A stretch of DNA of 64,000 nt from Flagellimonas meishanensis (GTDB taxonomy: Bacteria > Bacteroidota > Bacteroidia > Flavobacteriales > Flavobacteriaceae), in the NCBI RefSeq assembly GCF_019880545.1, contig NZ_JAINVW010000001.1, positions 1,116,001 to 1,180,000 on the forward strand. The letters run 5' to 3'. A program made the position numbers and the translations under genes. Each line of letters starts with the position of its first letter. Within the stretch, counting starts at the first letter, position 1. The notes below the pieces were generated by a model. That model worked only from the letters and a program-made list of their open reading frames with translations, had not been told where the DNA came from and did not search any database. Positions 35,371 through 44,454 of the stretch are shown here, piece by piece.

Positions 35371-36057
35371 ATGAGAAAATATCTGTGTGCCATATCGCTA
35401 TTGTGCTGTCTGCCTCCAACCTATGGTCAGGAAGTTCGGGAGGGAGGTTATGATGAAAAATATCTGGAGGACCAGTTTTATCTGGGCCTTGGGTTCAACT
35501 TTGTGTTGGATAGGCCAGAAAGTGTTACACAGCAAAGTCTTTCCTATAATTTTCAACTCGGGTTCATCAAGGATATGCCCCTAAATAAAAGAAGAAATTT
35601 TGGTTTGGGCCTTGGCGTGGGGTACGCCACCAATTCATATTATACCAATATTGGAGCGACCGAGGTGGATGGGAGCATCGTTTATGAAGTCTTAAGTTCT
35701 GAGCAGTTTAAGCGCAGTAAGTTGGAGACGCATGCGGTGGAGTTTCCCCTAGAGCTGCGTTGGCGGACATCCACAGCCGAAACATATAAATTTTGGCGGA
35801 TATATGCCGGTGCAAAATTGGGCTATGTATTTGGAGGTCGATCACGGTTGGTTACCGAGGATGGGACGGATGGTTTTTCAAATACCGATATACAGGACCT
35901 ACAGTATGGCCTAATGCTCAACTTTGGGTATAACACCTGGAATATCCATGCTTACTATGCCCTTAATCCCTTGTTGAAGGATGGGGCCACTTTGGAAAAT
36001 GGTGATCCAATCAACCTTAGGGCTCTACGAATCGGGGTGATTTTCTACATTTTATAG
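35371..36057 (+). CDS. PorT-like outer membrane beta-barrel protein
   Basis: 228 residues. A signal peptide (about 1-19, ending CLPPTYGQ) precedes a set of amphipathic strands with alternating aromatic residues (FYLGLGFNFVLD, FGLGLGVGYATNSYYTNIG, LELRWRTS, RIYAGAKLGYVFGG). The chain ends in LRIGVIFYIL, an aromatic/hydrophobic barrel signature. It resembles the PorT family of outer-membrane barrels used in type IX secretion, but at this level it could be another small barrel. It follows the ExbB/ExbD cluster after a terminator and overlaps the last 6 bases of the minus-strand neighbour. Confidence 0.72.
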   Translation: MRKYLCAISLLCCLPPTYGQEVREGGYDEKYLEDQFYLGLGFNFVLDRPESVTQQSLSYNFQLGFIKDMPLNKRRNFGLGLGVGYATNSYYTNIGATEVDGSIVYEVLSSEQFKRSKLETHAVEFPLELRWRTSTAETYKFWRIYAGAKLGYVFGGRSRLVTEDGTDGFSNTDIQDLQYGLMLNFGYNTWNIHAYYALNPLLKDGATLENGDPINLRALRIGVIFYIL

Positions 36058-36654
36058 CCAGTACTTCAGTATGATCAGTTGGGAGCACGCCCCAATCAAG
36101 AATCCAATCAAAAGTTCCACTTTGGTGTGCGCACTCAGGTACAGCCTGGAGGTGGCCACCAGGCCGGTCACCAAAATGAACAAACTTATGGCCAAAGTGA
36201 TGTTCTTTTCAAAATGAATGCTCAACCCAATCATGAACATCAGAATACTGCCCATGCCCAATAAGTGTATGCTTGTCTTGAATTTTAGAAAAAGCAAGAT
36301 CAAGGCAGTACAGGTAGCGGTCAACAATCCGGTGAAGAAATAAAAAAGTTCATGCACGTAGTTGTTGGGGATCACCTTGTACAAAATCATCAACAGCAAG
36401 ACACAACTGATATAAAGGGGGTATTTACGCTCTTGTAATGTGGGCAGGAAAATGGAATTAATGGCACCTATGTTCTTCAAGATCAAAAAGAAGATGATGG
36501 GAATGATTACCGTGAGGATGAAAATGGGAAGTATGTTGCCGCTTTGGATCTCCAGTGTGCTATAAGGGGCGATCATGAAATAAATGATAGTGCCTCCCAC
36601 GGGAATGAAAAGGGGATGAAAAACATAGGAAACTATGCTGAAAAAATGACGCAT
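36052..36654 (-). CDS. PAP2-like integral membrane protein
   Basis: 200 residues with about six hydrophobic segments. The C-terminal part contains SRLYLSAHTKVELLIGFLIG, close to the final PAP2 phosphatase motif (SR...H....D/E), where the histidine would act as nucleophile or base. The first PAP2 motif (KxxxxxxRP) is not evident, so catalytic competence is unclear. It may process isoprenoid or lipid phosphates. It shares its start base 36654 with the rpoN stop, indicating coupled translation, and its stop overlaps the convergent PorT-like gene by 6 bases. Confidence 0.68.
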   Translation of the reverse strand: MRHFFSIVSYVFHPLFIPVGGTIIYFMIAPYSTLEIQSGNILPIFILTVIIPIIFFLILKNIGAINSIFLPTLQERKYPLYISCVLLLMILYKVIPNNYVHELFYFFTGLLTATCTALILLFLKFKTSIHLLGMGSILMFMIGLSIHFEKNITLAISLFILVTGLVATSRLYLSAHTKVELLIGFLIGACSQLIILKYWL

Positions 36655-38111
36655 CAGATCTGCTTTCTTAACCGGGCCACTGGAATCCCTAATTGCTCCC
36701 GGTATTTGGCCACAGTGCGTCGTGCTATGGGATACCCACGGTCCTTCAACATTTTGGCAAGTTTGTCATCCGTGAGCGGTTTTTTCTTTTCCTCATCACC
36801 AATGACGGTCTCCAATATTTTTTTGATCTCCCTGGTGCTCACATCCTCTCCCTGTTCATTTTTCATGGATTCGGAAAAGAACTCCTTGATCAATTTGGTC
36901 CCGTAGGGAGTGTCCACATACTTGCTGTTCGCTACCCTGGAAACGGTGGATACATCCATGTCTATCTCATCGGCGATATCTTTCAAAATCATGGGGCGAA
37001 GTTTTCTTTCATCCCCGGTCATAAAGTATTCCTTTTGATAGTTCATGATGGCGCTCATGGTCACGAACAAGGTCTGCTGCCGTTGCTTAATGGCGTCGAT
37101 GAACCATTTGGCCGCATCCAGTTTCTGTTTGATGAACAGTACGGTATCCTTCTGGGACTTGGTTTTGTTTTTGGAATCCTTATATCCCTGAAGCATGTTG
37201 TTGTACTCTTTTGAGACATGGAGTTCCGGGGCATTTCTTCCATTTAGGGTCAGTTCCAGTTCGCCTTCCACGATGCGGATGGAAAAATCGGGGACAATGT
37301 GTTCCACAATTCTATTGTTTCCCGCATAGGATCCCCCGGGTTTTGGATTCAGTTTTTCAATCTCGCCTATGGCCTCTTTCAATTCCTCTTCGCCAATATG
37401 GTGTTTTTGGATAAGCTTGGCGTAATGTTTTTTGGTAAACTGTTCAAAGGACTTTTCCAAAATGGCTATGGCCAATTCAATAGCTGGTCTTTTCTCTTTT
37501 CGTTTCAATTGGATCAAAAGACACTCGTCCAATGATCTTGCGCCTACTCCAGGGGGGTCCAACCGTTGTACCACCTTTAGCACCGATTCAATCTTACGCT
37601 CCTCCACGTATACGTTTTGGGTGAAGGCAAGGTCATCCACGATGTCGGAGAGGGGCCTACGGATATAGCCGCTTTCGTCCACGCTGCCCACAAGAAATTC
37701 CGCAATGGACCATTCCTCATCATCCAAATAAATGGTATTGAGTTGGTTCAGCAGGTGTTGGTTGAAAGAAATACCCGCTGCATAAGGAATGCTTTTATCT
37801 TCATCATCGGAGCTGTAGTTGTTTGCCCTTGTCCTGTAATCGGGAATTTCGTCGTCGCTCAGGTAATCATCAATATTGATCTCGTCCGTGGAAATGGTCT
37901 CGTGGTCTGGGGAATCATCATAGGAATCTTCATAGTCATCGTCCATGCTTTCACTCTCGGCCTTTCCACTTTCAAGTGCTGGATTTTCTTCCAATTCTTG
38001 CTTCAACCGCTGCTCAAATGCCTGCGTGGGCAATTGGATCAGTTTCATGAGCTGAATCTGCTGTGGAGACAACTTCTGGGAAAGCTTAAATTGTAAGTGC
38101 TGTTTTAGCAT
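36654..38111 (-). CDS. rpoN: RNA polymerase sigma-54 factor
   Basis: 485 residues. Region I glutamine-rich start LKQHLQFKLSQKLSPQQIQLMKLIQLP (the activator-contact region). An acidic linker rich in Asp/Ser follows at about 52-100, then the core-binding region. The helix-turn-helix is VSTVSRVANSKYV, and the RpoN box is ARRTVAKYREQ near the C-terminus. It directs transcription from -24/-12 promoters with AAA+ activators. None of the promoters I list here have that form. The ATGA overlap with the downstream PAP2-like gene links their translation. Confidence 0.95.
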   Translation of the reverse strand: MLKQHLQFKLSQKLSPQQIQLMKLIQLPTQAFEQRLKQELEENPALESGKAESESMDDDYEDSYDDSPDHETISTDEINIDDYLSDDEIPDYRTRANNYSSDDEDKSIPYAAGISFNQHLLNQLNTIYLDDEEWSIAEFLVGSVDESGYIRRPLSDIVDDLAFTQNVYVEERKIESVLKVVQRLDPPGVGARSLDECLLIQLKRKEKRPAIELAIAILEKSFEQFTKKHYAKLIQKHHIGEEELKEAIGEIEKLNPKPGGSYAGNNRIVEHIVPDFSIRIVEGELELTLNGRNAPELHVSKEYNNMLQGYKDSKNKTKSQKDTVLFIKQKLDAAKWFIDAIKQRQQTLFVTMSAIMNYQKEYFMTGDERKLRPMILKDIADEIDMDVSTVSRVANSKYVDTPYGTKLIKEFFSESMKNEQGEDVSTREIKKILETVIGDEEKKKPLTDDKLAKMLKDRGYPIARRTVAKYREQLGIPVARLRKQI

Positions 38112-38148
38112 ACCTAAATGTTCCTTCTTATAAATTTAAGAATTCGGA

Positions 38149-39582
38149 TCAAAACTCCGCATTCTGGGGTGTTCTTGGATATGGAATTACATCCCTGATG
38201 TTGCCCATGCCGGTTGCAAACTGCACCACGCGCTCAAAGCCCAATCCAAAACCGCTGTGCACAGCGGTACCAAATCGTCTTAGGTCCAGATACCACCACA
38301 GCTCCTTTTCATCAATATCCAAGGCCTTTATTTTTTGCTGCAGCACATCCAAGCGTTCCTCCCTTTGGGATCCTCCCACTATTTCCCCTATGCCAGGAAA
38401 AAGAACGTCCATGGCCCGAACGGTCTTGTCATCTTCGTTCAGGCGCATATAGAACGCCTTGATGTTGGCAGGGTAATCAAAAAGGATAACCGGGCAGTTG
38501 AAATGTTTTTCCACCAAAAAACGCTCGTGCTCGCTTTGCAGGTCGGCCCCCCATTCATTTATGGGGAATTGGAATTTTTTCTTTTTATTGGGTTTGCTGT
38601 TCTTCAGAATGTCGATAGCCTCGGTGTAGGAAACCCTTTTAAAATTGTTTTCAACAACGAACTTAAGTTTTTCAATCAGTGGCATTTCCGATCTTTCGTG
38701 CTGTGGTTTGGATTTCTCCTCATCCAACAGGCGACTTTCCAAAAACTGCAGGTCATCATTGCAATTGTCCAGTACATATTTCAGAATCCATTTGATAAAG
38801 TCTTCGGCCAAATCCATGTTGGCATCCAGATCATAAAAGGCCATTTCGGGCTCGATCATCCAAAATTCCGCCAAATGACGGGACGTATTTGAGTTTTCCG
38901 CCCTAAACGTGGGGCCAAAGGTATACACCTTGCCCAGGCCCATGGCATAGGTTTCCGCTTCCAACTGACCAGAAACGGTGAGATTGGTCTCTTTACCAAA
39001 GAAATCGTGTTCATAATCCACTTCGCCATTTTCTGTCAAGGGTGGATTCTTGGGGTTTAATGTGCTCACCCGGAACATTTCTCCCGCCCCTTCGGCATCG
39101 GAACCGGTAATGATGGGAGCATGCATGTAGTAAAATCCGTTCTGCTGAAAATAACTGTGTATGGCAAAGGCAAGTGCTGAACGCACGCGCATTACCGCAG
39201 CAAAGGTATTGGTCCGTATCCGCAGGTGCGCCTTTTCCCTTAAAAACTCGAGGGAATGCTTTTTTGGTTGAATGGGATAGGTGTCGGGATCCGCCTTGCC
39301 GTGCACAAAGATGTCCGTTGTCTGGATTTCCACAAGTTGCCCCTTGCCCTGGCTTTCTACCAAAGTCCCGGAAATTTTTAATGCCGCCCCTGTGGATATT
39401 TGTTTCAACAGGGCATCGTCAAATTGCTCAAAATCGACCACACATTGCAGATTGTGTATGGTGGAGCCGTCATTCAGGGCAATGAAGCGATTGCTCCTGA
39501 AGGTTTTCACCCAGCCGTTTATTACGACCACATCCCCAACGGGTTGCTTTTCCAATAGTTCTTTAACGGAATATGATTTCAT
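38149..39582 (-). CDS. asnS: asparaginyl-tRNA synthetase
   Basis: 477 residues. An OB-fold anticodon domain (about 15-105) precedes the class II catalytic domain. Motif 2 region: TFRAENSNTSRHLAEFWMIEPE-like segment around residue 240 (key residues R, E, N). Motif 3: GLGFERVVQF at about 455. It loads Asn onto tRNA-Asn in the cytoplasm. The stop lies 38 bases from rpoN. Confidence 0.95.
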   Translation of the reverse strand: MKSYSVKELLEKQPVGDVVVINGWVKTFRSNRFIALNDGSTIHNLQCVVDFEQFDDALLKQISTGAALKISGTLVESQGKGQLVEIQTTDIFVHGKADPDTYPIQPKKHSLEFLREKAHLRIRTNTFAAVMRVRSALAFAIHSYFQQNGFYYMHAPIITGSDAEGAGEMFRVSTLNPKNPPLTENGEVDYEHDFFGKETNLTVSGQLEAETYAMGLGKVYTFGPTFRAENSNTSRHLAEFWMIEPEMAFYDLDANMDLAEDFIKWILKYVLDNCNDDLQFLESRLLDEEKSKPQHERSEMPLIEKLKFVVENNFKRVSYTEAIDILKNSKPNKKKKFQFPINEWGADLQSEHERFLVEKHFNCPVILFDYPANIKAFYMRLNEDDKTVRAMDVLFPGIGEIVGGSQREERLDVLQQKIKALDIDEKELWWYLDLRRFGTAVHSGFGLGFERVVQFATGMGNIRDVIPYPRTPQNAEF

Positions 39583-39670
39583 TTCTCGCTTCTGGTAAAT
39601 TAAGGCGTAAAGATAAGTTTTTGAAAAACAGAGGGCAATGGGATACCATTATTTATGGCCGTTTCCCCAA

Positions 39671-42067
39671 CTATTTATCCTTGACGGAGTCTTCGTCCTT
39701 GGGTAATATATCGATCTGTGGTTTTTTGAGCACTTGTTTGTTGGCAATGCTTCTTTCCAAGGAGAGCAACAGGGACGGAAGCAAGATCAAATTGGACAGC
39801 ATAGCGAATAGCAAGGTGGCCGAAACCAGTCCTCCCAATGCCTTTGTGCCCCCAAAATTGGAAATGATGAAAACCGAAAACCCGAAGAACAATACAATGG
39901 AAGTGTAGAACATGCTTACACCGGTCTCCCGCAGGGCCGCATAGACCGACTTTTTTATCTGCCAGCGATTGGCGGTCAATTCCTGCCTGTATTTGGCCAG
40001 AAAATGAATGGTGTCATCAACCGAGATACCGAAAGCAATGCTGAAAACAAGAATGGTGGACGGTTTGATGGGGACTCCTAGATACCCCATGAGCCCTGCC
40101 GTAATCACTAGCGGAAGCAGGTTGGGAACCAACGATATGATCACCATCCTGAAAGATCGGAACAGATAGGCCATGAACAGCGAAATCAATCCAATGGCCA
40201 AGGCAAGTGAAATCAAAAGGTTCTTTACCAAGTACCGCGTACCCTTTAAAAATAGTAGGGCCTTGCCCGTCATGTATACATTGTAGCGCTCTACCGGAAA
40301 AAATTTGTTGATGGCCTGCTGCAAATCCTGCTCGATTTCTTCCATCCGTTCTATTTTCACATCGCGCATAAAGGTTGTCAAACGGGCCACCTGCCCCGTA
40401 CTATCCACAAAACTTTCTAGCAGGTCATCATCACTGGATGATTTTCTTGCCATGTCCATGATAAAAGTGTTCTCCTGCGATGTGGGCAGTTGATAGTATT
40501 TGGGAATGCCATTGTAGAAGGTCTGCTTTGAATACTTTACCAAATTGACCAAAGAAATGGACTTGGATAGCTCGGGTGTTTCCTCGATGAGCTCTCCCAA
40601 TTGGTCCATCCTTTTAAGGGTGGCCGGTTTTACGGCCCCGTTCTTTCGTTTGGTATCAACAACAATTTCCAGGGGCATGATTCCATCAAACTCTTCCTCA
40701 AAAAAGCGAATGTCCTTAAAATAGTGCGTGTTTTTCGGAAGGTCTTCAATGCGACTTCCAGTAATTTTTATTTGATAAATGCCAATAATGCTGAGCACCA
40801 GAACAAGAACAGCGGTTATATATACCCCAATTCGATGATCTCTTACCATGCGCTCCATCCAGTTCACGAAAAAGTCGATCCATTTTTTGTTGAGATGCTT
40901 CAGGTGCTTGGTTTTGGGAAGCGGCATAAAACTGTAGACAATGGGAATGATCAACAGGGAGAGGATAAAAATCCCAATAATGTTTATGGAGGCCACGATT
41001 CCGAATTCTTTCAAAAGGTCACTGTCCAGTATGATGAAGGTGGCAAATCCTGAGGCCGTGGTAATGTTCGTCATAAGGGTAGCATTTCCTATTTTGGAAA
41101 TGACACGTTGCAGTGAAAGGGCTTGGTTGCCGTGTTTTTTTACCTCCTGCTGGTATTTGTTGATAAGAAAAATGCAGTTGGGAATTCCAATTACAATGAT
41201 CAAGGGAGGGATCAGTGCTGTAAGGATAGTGATTTCATACTGAAAAAGACCAAGAATGCCGAAGGCCCACATCACCCCAATGATCACCACGAACATGGAT
41301 ATGAAAGTGGCCCTGAAACTCCTAAAGAAAAAGAAAAAAATTAGGGATGTTACCAAAAGTGCCGCCAGTATGAATACTCCAATTTCGTCCACAATGGATT
41401 TGGTGTTCCAGGTCCGGATGTAGGGCATTCCCGAAACGTGGACATCCAATCCGGTTTCATTTTCAAAATTTTTGACCAGATCCCCAAGATCGTTCAAAAT
41501 GAACTCGTTCCGCACCGCGGTATTCATGATGTCCTTGTCCAGATAGGCAATCGTTTGTATGGTTTCGCTTTTGGGGTTGTAGATAAGATTGTCGTAGAAG
41601 GGCAGTTGTTGGAAAAGTTGATTCCTTGTCTTTTCCACCTCGTCCTGTGTGGTGAACGGTTTTTTTATGAGAGGTTCCATGACAAACGCCTGTTGCAGGC
41701 TATCCTTCACCAACACTTTTAAGTTGTCCGTGGAAACCACAAAATCAATCTCTGGAAATGCCTGTAGCTGTTTGCTCAGCTTGTTCCAACGGTTGAATTG
41801 TTTTGGGGTAAAAAGCGCCGAGTCCCTAATGGCCAATACCACAGCATTGCCCTCTTCGCCAAATATTTTCTTAAAGGCGTTGTAATTGACCGTGGCCGGG
41901 TGGTCATCGGGAAGGATATTGGCCTCAGTATTCGAAAACTGCATATTTTTCCACTGGAGTGCCAAAAAAAAGGTAACCCCTGCAATCGCAAGTAGAATTA
42001 GAATTCTATTACGGAGGATAATACGTGCTACCTTGGGCCAAAATCCTTTTGTGAGCTTTGCTACCAT
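39671..42067 (-). CDS. RND/MMPL-family exporter
   Basis: 798 residues arranged as two half-repeats, each with one helix, a large periplasmic loop and five clustered helices (about 12 membrane segments in total). The second half carries GISVDDTIHFLAKYRQE, a hallmark of the hydrophobe/amphiphile exporter group. Periplasmic loops lie at about 45-225 and 445-640. It lacks the HAE1-type partner genes, as usual for MMPL exporters of lipids or hopanoids. Proton-driven export of a hydrophobic substrate is inferred. Neighbours are asnS and frr; no functional partner is visible. Confidence 0.88.
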   Translation of the reverse strand: MVAKLTKGFWPKVARIILRNRILILLAIAGVTFFLALQWKNMQFSNTEANILPDDHPATVNYNAFKKIFGEEGNAVVLAIRDSALFTPKQFNRWNKLSKQLQAFPEIDFVVSTDNLKVLVKDSLQQAFVMEPLIKKPFTTQDEVEKTRNQLFQQLPFYDNLIYNPKSETIQTIAYLDKDIMNTAVRNEFILNDLGDLVKNFENETGLDVHVSGMPYIRTWNTKSIVDEIGVFILAALLVTSLIFFFFFRSFRATFISMFVVIIGVMWAFGILGLFQYEITILTALIPPLIIVIGIPNCIFLINKYQQEVKKHGNQALSLQRVISKIGNATLMTNITTASGFATFIILDSDLLKEFGIVASINIIGIFILSLLIIPIVYSFMPLPKTKHLKHLNKKWIDFFVNWMERMVRDHRIGVYITAVLVLVLSIIGIYQIKITGSRIEDLPKNTHYFKDIRFFEEEFDGIMPLEIVVDTKRKNGAVKPATLKRMDQLGELIEETPELSKSISLVNLVKYSKQTFYNGIPKYYQLPTSQENTFIMDMARKSSSDDDLLESFVDSTGQVARLTTFMRDVKIERMEEIEQDLQQAINKFFPVERYNVYMTGKALLFLKGTRYLVKNLLISLALAIGLISLFMAYLFRSFRMVIISLVPNLLPLVITAGLMGYLGVPIKPSTILVFSIAFGISVDDTIHFLAKYRQELTANRWQIKKSVYAALRETGVSMFYTSIVLFFGFSVFIISNFGGTKALGGLVSATLLFAMLSNLILLPSLLLSLERSIANKQVLKKPQIDILPKDEDSVKDK

Positions 42068-42143
42068 GGGGGGATAATTGGGCGCAAAGGTAGAAAATGA
42101 TGCGCTGTGTTCCTAGAAATTGGGTAAGTTCGACGAAAAGCGG

Positions 42144-42698
42144 TTAAACCTTCATGATTTCGGCTTCCTTTACCGTAAGGATAGAGTCTATTTTTTTGAT
42201 GTATTTGTCAGTCAGTTCCTGTACATCCACTTCTGCATTGCTCAAAAGGTCTTCCGAAATGTCCAAGGCCTTTAATTCCTTGTTTGCGTCCTGCCTGGCA
42301 CTGCGCACACCTACTTTGGCGTCTTCTGCCTCCGTCTTGGCTTGCTTCACCAGTTGTATTCTTCGTTCCTCGGTCAAGGGAGGAACGTTGATGATGACCA
42401 TGTCACCATTGTTCATGGGGTTAAAGCCCAAATTGGCGTTCATAATGGCGGACTCGATTTCCGATAGCAAGTTTTTTTCCCAGGGCTGCACCGAAATGGT
42501 CCTTGCATCCGGCGTGTTTATGTTGGAAACTTGTGAAAGTGGGGTCTGGGAACCATAATATTCCACCATCACCGTGGATAGCATCATGGGGCTGGCTTTG
42601 CCCGCCCTTATTTTTACAAGCTCTTTTTCCAAATGGGAAATACTGGCGTCCATACTTTCTTTAGTGCTGTCCAGTATTATTTGTACTTCTTCGTCCAT
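42144..42698 (-). CDS. frr: ribosome recycling factor
   Basis: 184 residues, full length. The three-helix bundle and the family sequence ELVKIRAGKASPMML are followed by the beta domain (VMVEYYGSQTPLSQVSNI, PWEKNLLSEIESAI) and the closing helix. It splits post-termination ribosomes with EF-G. It follows pyrH (42-base gap) in the normal pyrH-frr order. Confidence 0.96.
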   Translation of the reverse strand: MDEEVQIILDSTKESMDASISHLEKELVKIRAGKASPMMLSTVMVEYYGSQTPLSQVSNINTPDARTISVQPWEKNLLSEIESAIMNANLGFNPMNNGDMVIINVPPLTEERRIQLVKQAKTEAEDAKVGVRSARQDANKELKALDISEDLLSNAEVDVQELTDKYIKKIDSILTVKEAEIMKV

Positions 42699-42740
42699 AA
42701 TTTTTTCAATTTAAAATTTAAGAATCAAAGTATATGCCAT

Positions 42741-43448
42741 TTAAATGTTGACAACGGTTCCGATATTTTCCCCGGAAACGATCTTCATCAAATTTCCCCT
42801 GGTGTTCATATCGAAAACAACAATGGGAAGTTCGTTTTCCTGACTTAAGGTGAAAGCGGTAGTATCCATGACCTTGAGCCCTTTGGACAGAACTTCGTTG
42901 AAGGAAAGGGAATCAAATTTGGTCGCATTTTTATCCTTTTCTGGGTCCGAGGTATAGATTCCATCGACCCGGGTCCCTTTCAAAATAACATCGGCCTTTA
43001 TCTCTATGGCCCTTAAAACTGCTGCGGAATCGGTGGTGAAGTATGGATTTCCAGTGCCGCCACCAAAAATGACCACCCTGCCTTTCTCCAAATGCCGTAT
43101 GGCTCTTCTTCTGATAAAGGGCTCGGCTACTTCGTTGATTTTTATAGCGGACTGCAATCTCGTTTCCACACCTTTTAGTTCCAAGGCGCTTTGTAAGGCG
43201 AGGCCGTTGATTATGGTGGCCAGCATCCCCATGTGATCGCCCTGTACACGATCCATGCCTTGGCTTGCACCGGAAAGACCCCTAAAAATGTTGCCTCCCC
43301 CAATTACAATGGCAATTTCCACCCCTTTTTCAACCACGGCCTTTATTTCCTCTGCATATTCGGCAAGGCGTTTACCATCAATGCCATATTGCTGCTCACC
43401 CATTAGGGCTTCTCCACTTAATTTGAGTAAAATTCTTTTGTATTGCAT
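42741..43448 (-). CDS. pyrH: UMP kinase
   Basis: 235 residues when started at ATG 43448, which gives the family N-terminus [17 protein letters not shown]. The longer in-frame extension to 43505 is rejected because it does not fit the family and reaches back to the tsf terminator. Amino-acid kinase fold with GGGNIFRG (residues about 56-63) and [14 protein letters not shown]. It makes UDP from UMP and ATP, and is usually activated by GTP and inhibited by UTP. It is followed by frr. Confidence 0.95.
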   Translation of the reverse strand: MQYKRILLKLSGEALMGEQQYGIDGKRLAEYAEEIKAVVEKGVEIAIVIGGGNIFRGLSGASQGMDRVQGDHMGMLATIINGLALQSALELKGVETRLQSAIKINEVAEPFIRRRAIRHLEKGRVVIFGGGTGNPYFTTDSAAVLRAIEIKADVILKGTRVDGIYTSDPEKDKNATKFDSLSFNEVLSKGLKVMDTTAFTLSQENELPIVVFDMNTRGNLMKIVSGENIGTVVNI

Positions 43449-43505
43449 TGAGGATTTGTTGAAGTCCGGACAAAAATAATCAAAATTATTTATGGGATAT
43501 CTCAA

Positions 43506-43537
43506 AAAAAAAAGCCGCTTCTTTAGAAGCGGCTTTT
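43506..43537 (-). terminator. Rho-independent terminator after tsf
   Basis: On the minus strand, AAGCCGCTTC pairs with GAAGCGGCTT (plus-strand arms 43512-43521 and 43526-43535) over a 4-base loop and is followed by a run of ten T residues. It ends the rpsB-tsf transcript before pyrH. Confidence 0.93.
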
Positions 43538-43552
43538 AATTGTAATACGTTT

Positions 43553-44377
43553 TTATCCCAGGGCAACCCTTGAAAATCCAGTCACTTCCAGTTTTGGGTC
43601 GACTGATTTTACATATTGGGCCACACTTTGCTTGCTGTCCTTGATAAAATCTTGATTGACCAAGGTGTTGTCCTTGAAGAAACGCTTCAATTTCCCTTTG
43701 GCAATGTTATCCAACATGGCTTCTGGTTTACCTTCTTGGCGCAATTGATCTTTGGCGATCTCAATCTCTTTATCAATAACGGATTGGTCAACACCAGCCT
43801 CGTCCAGGGCAACGGGATTCATGGCGGCCGCTTGCATGGCTACATCTTTGGCAGCCTCGGCAGCACCATCCACATTGGCGGAAAGGCCTACCAATGTTGC
43901 AATTTTATTTCCGGCATGGATGTAAGAACCGACAAAGGGAGCGCTAAGTTTCTCAAAACTTCCAATCTCGATTTTTTCACCGATAACACCGGTTTGCTCG
44001 GTCAATTTTTCGGCCACGGTAATTCCGTTGAAGGTTGCGGCCAAAAAATCATCTTTACTGTCAAATTTCAAAGCCAAATCTGCGAAATCATTGGCCAACT
44101 TCACAAAGCTTTCGTTCTTGGCCACAAAATCTGTTTCACAGTTCAACGAGATGATTACACCTTGGGTGCCATCTGCATTTACTTTTGCGATTGCGGCACC
44201 TTCAGAAGAATCCCTGTCAGCTCTGTTGGCTGCAACTTTCTGGCCTTTCTTCCTTAGGATTTCAATTGCTTTTTCAAAATCGCCCTCAGCTTCAACCAAA
44301 GCCTTTTTGCAATCCATCATACCGGCTCCGGTGGTCTGTCTCAATTTATTTACCTCTGCGGCGGTAATCTTTACCAT
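43553..44377 (-). CDS. tsf: elongation factor Ts
   Basis: 274 residues. The N-terminal UBA-like domain (VNKLRQTTGAGMMDCKKALVEAEGDFEKAI) and the catalytic contact region (LNCETDFVAKNESF) are typical. The length matches the Bacteroidota form with a shortened second core subdomain. It recharges EF-Tu with GTP. It lies 77 bases after rpsB, and a terminator follows it. Confidence 0.96.
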   Translation of the reverse strand: MVKITAAEVNKLRQTTGAGMMDCKKALVEAEGDFEKAIEILRKKGQKVAANRADRDSSEGAAIAKVNADGTQGVIISLNCETDFVAKNESFVKLANDFADLALKFDSKDDFLAATFNGITVAEKLTEQTGVIGEKIEIGSFEKLSAPFVGSYIHAGNKIATLVGLSANVDGAAEAAKDVAMQAAAMNPVALDEAGVDQSVIDKEIEIAKDQLRQEGKPEAMLDNIAKGKLKRFFKDNTLVNQDFIKDSKQSVAQYVKSVDPKLEVTGFSRVALG

Positions 44378-44454
44378 TTTCTATGCTTTTAAAATTTATG
44401 TAGGGTAAAACACTATAAAAGTGTCTTGTTTTTATGGATAACGTTTATCAAATC

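Noticed and set aside
43449..43505. 19-codon extension of pyrH
   Set aside because: It reaches into the tsf terminator region and does not match UMP kinases, which start at [14 protein letters not shown].
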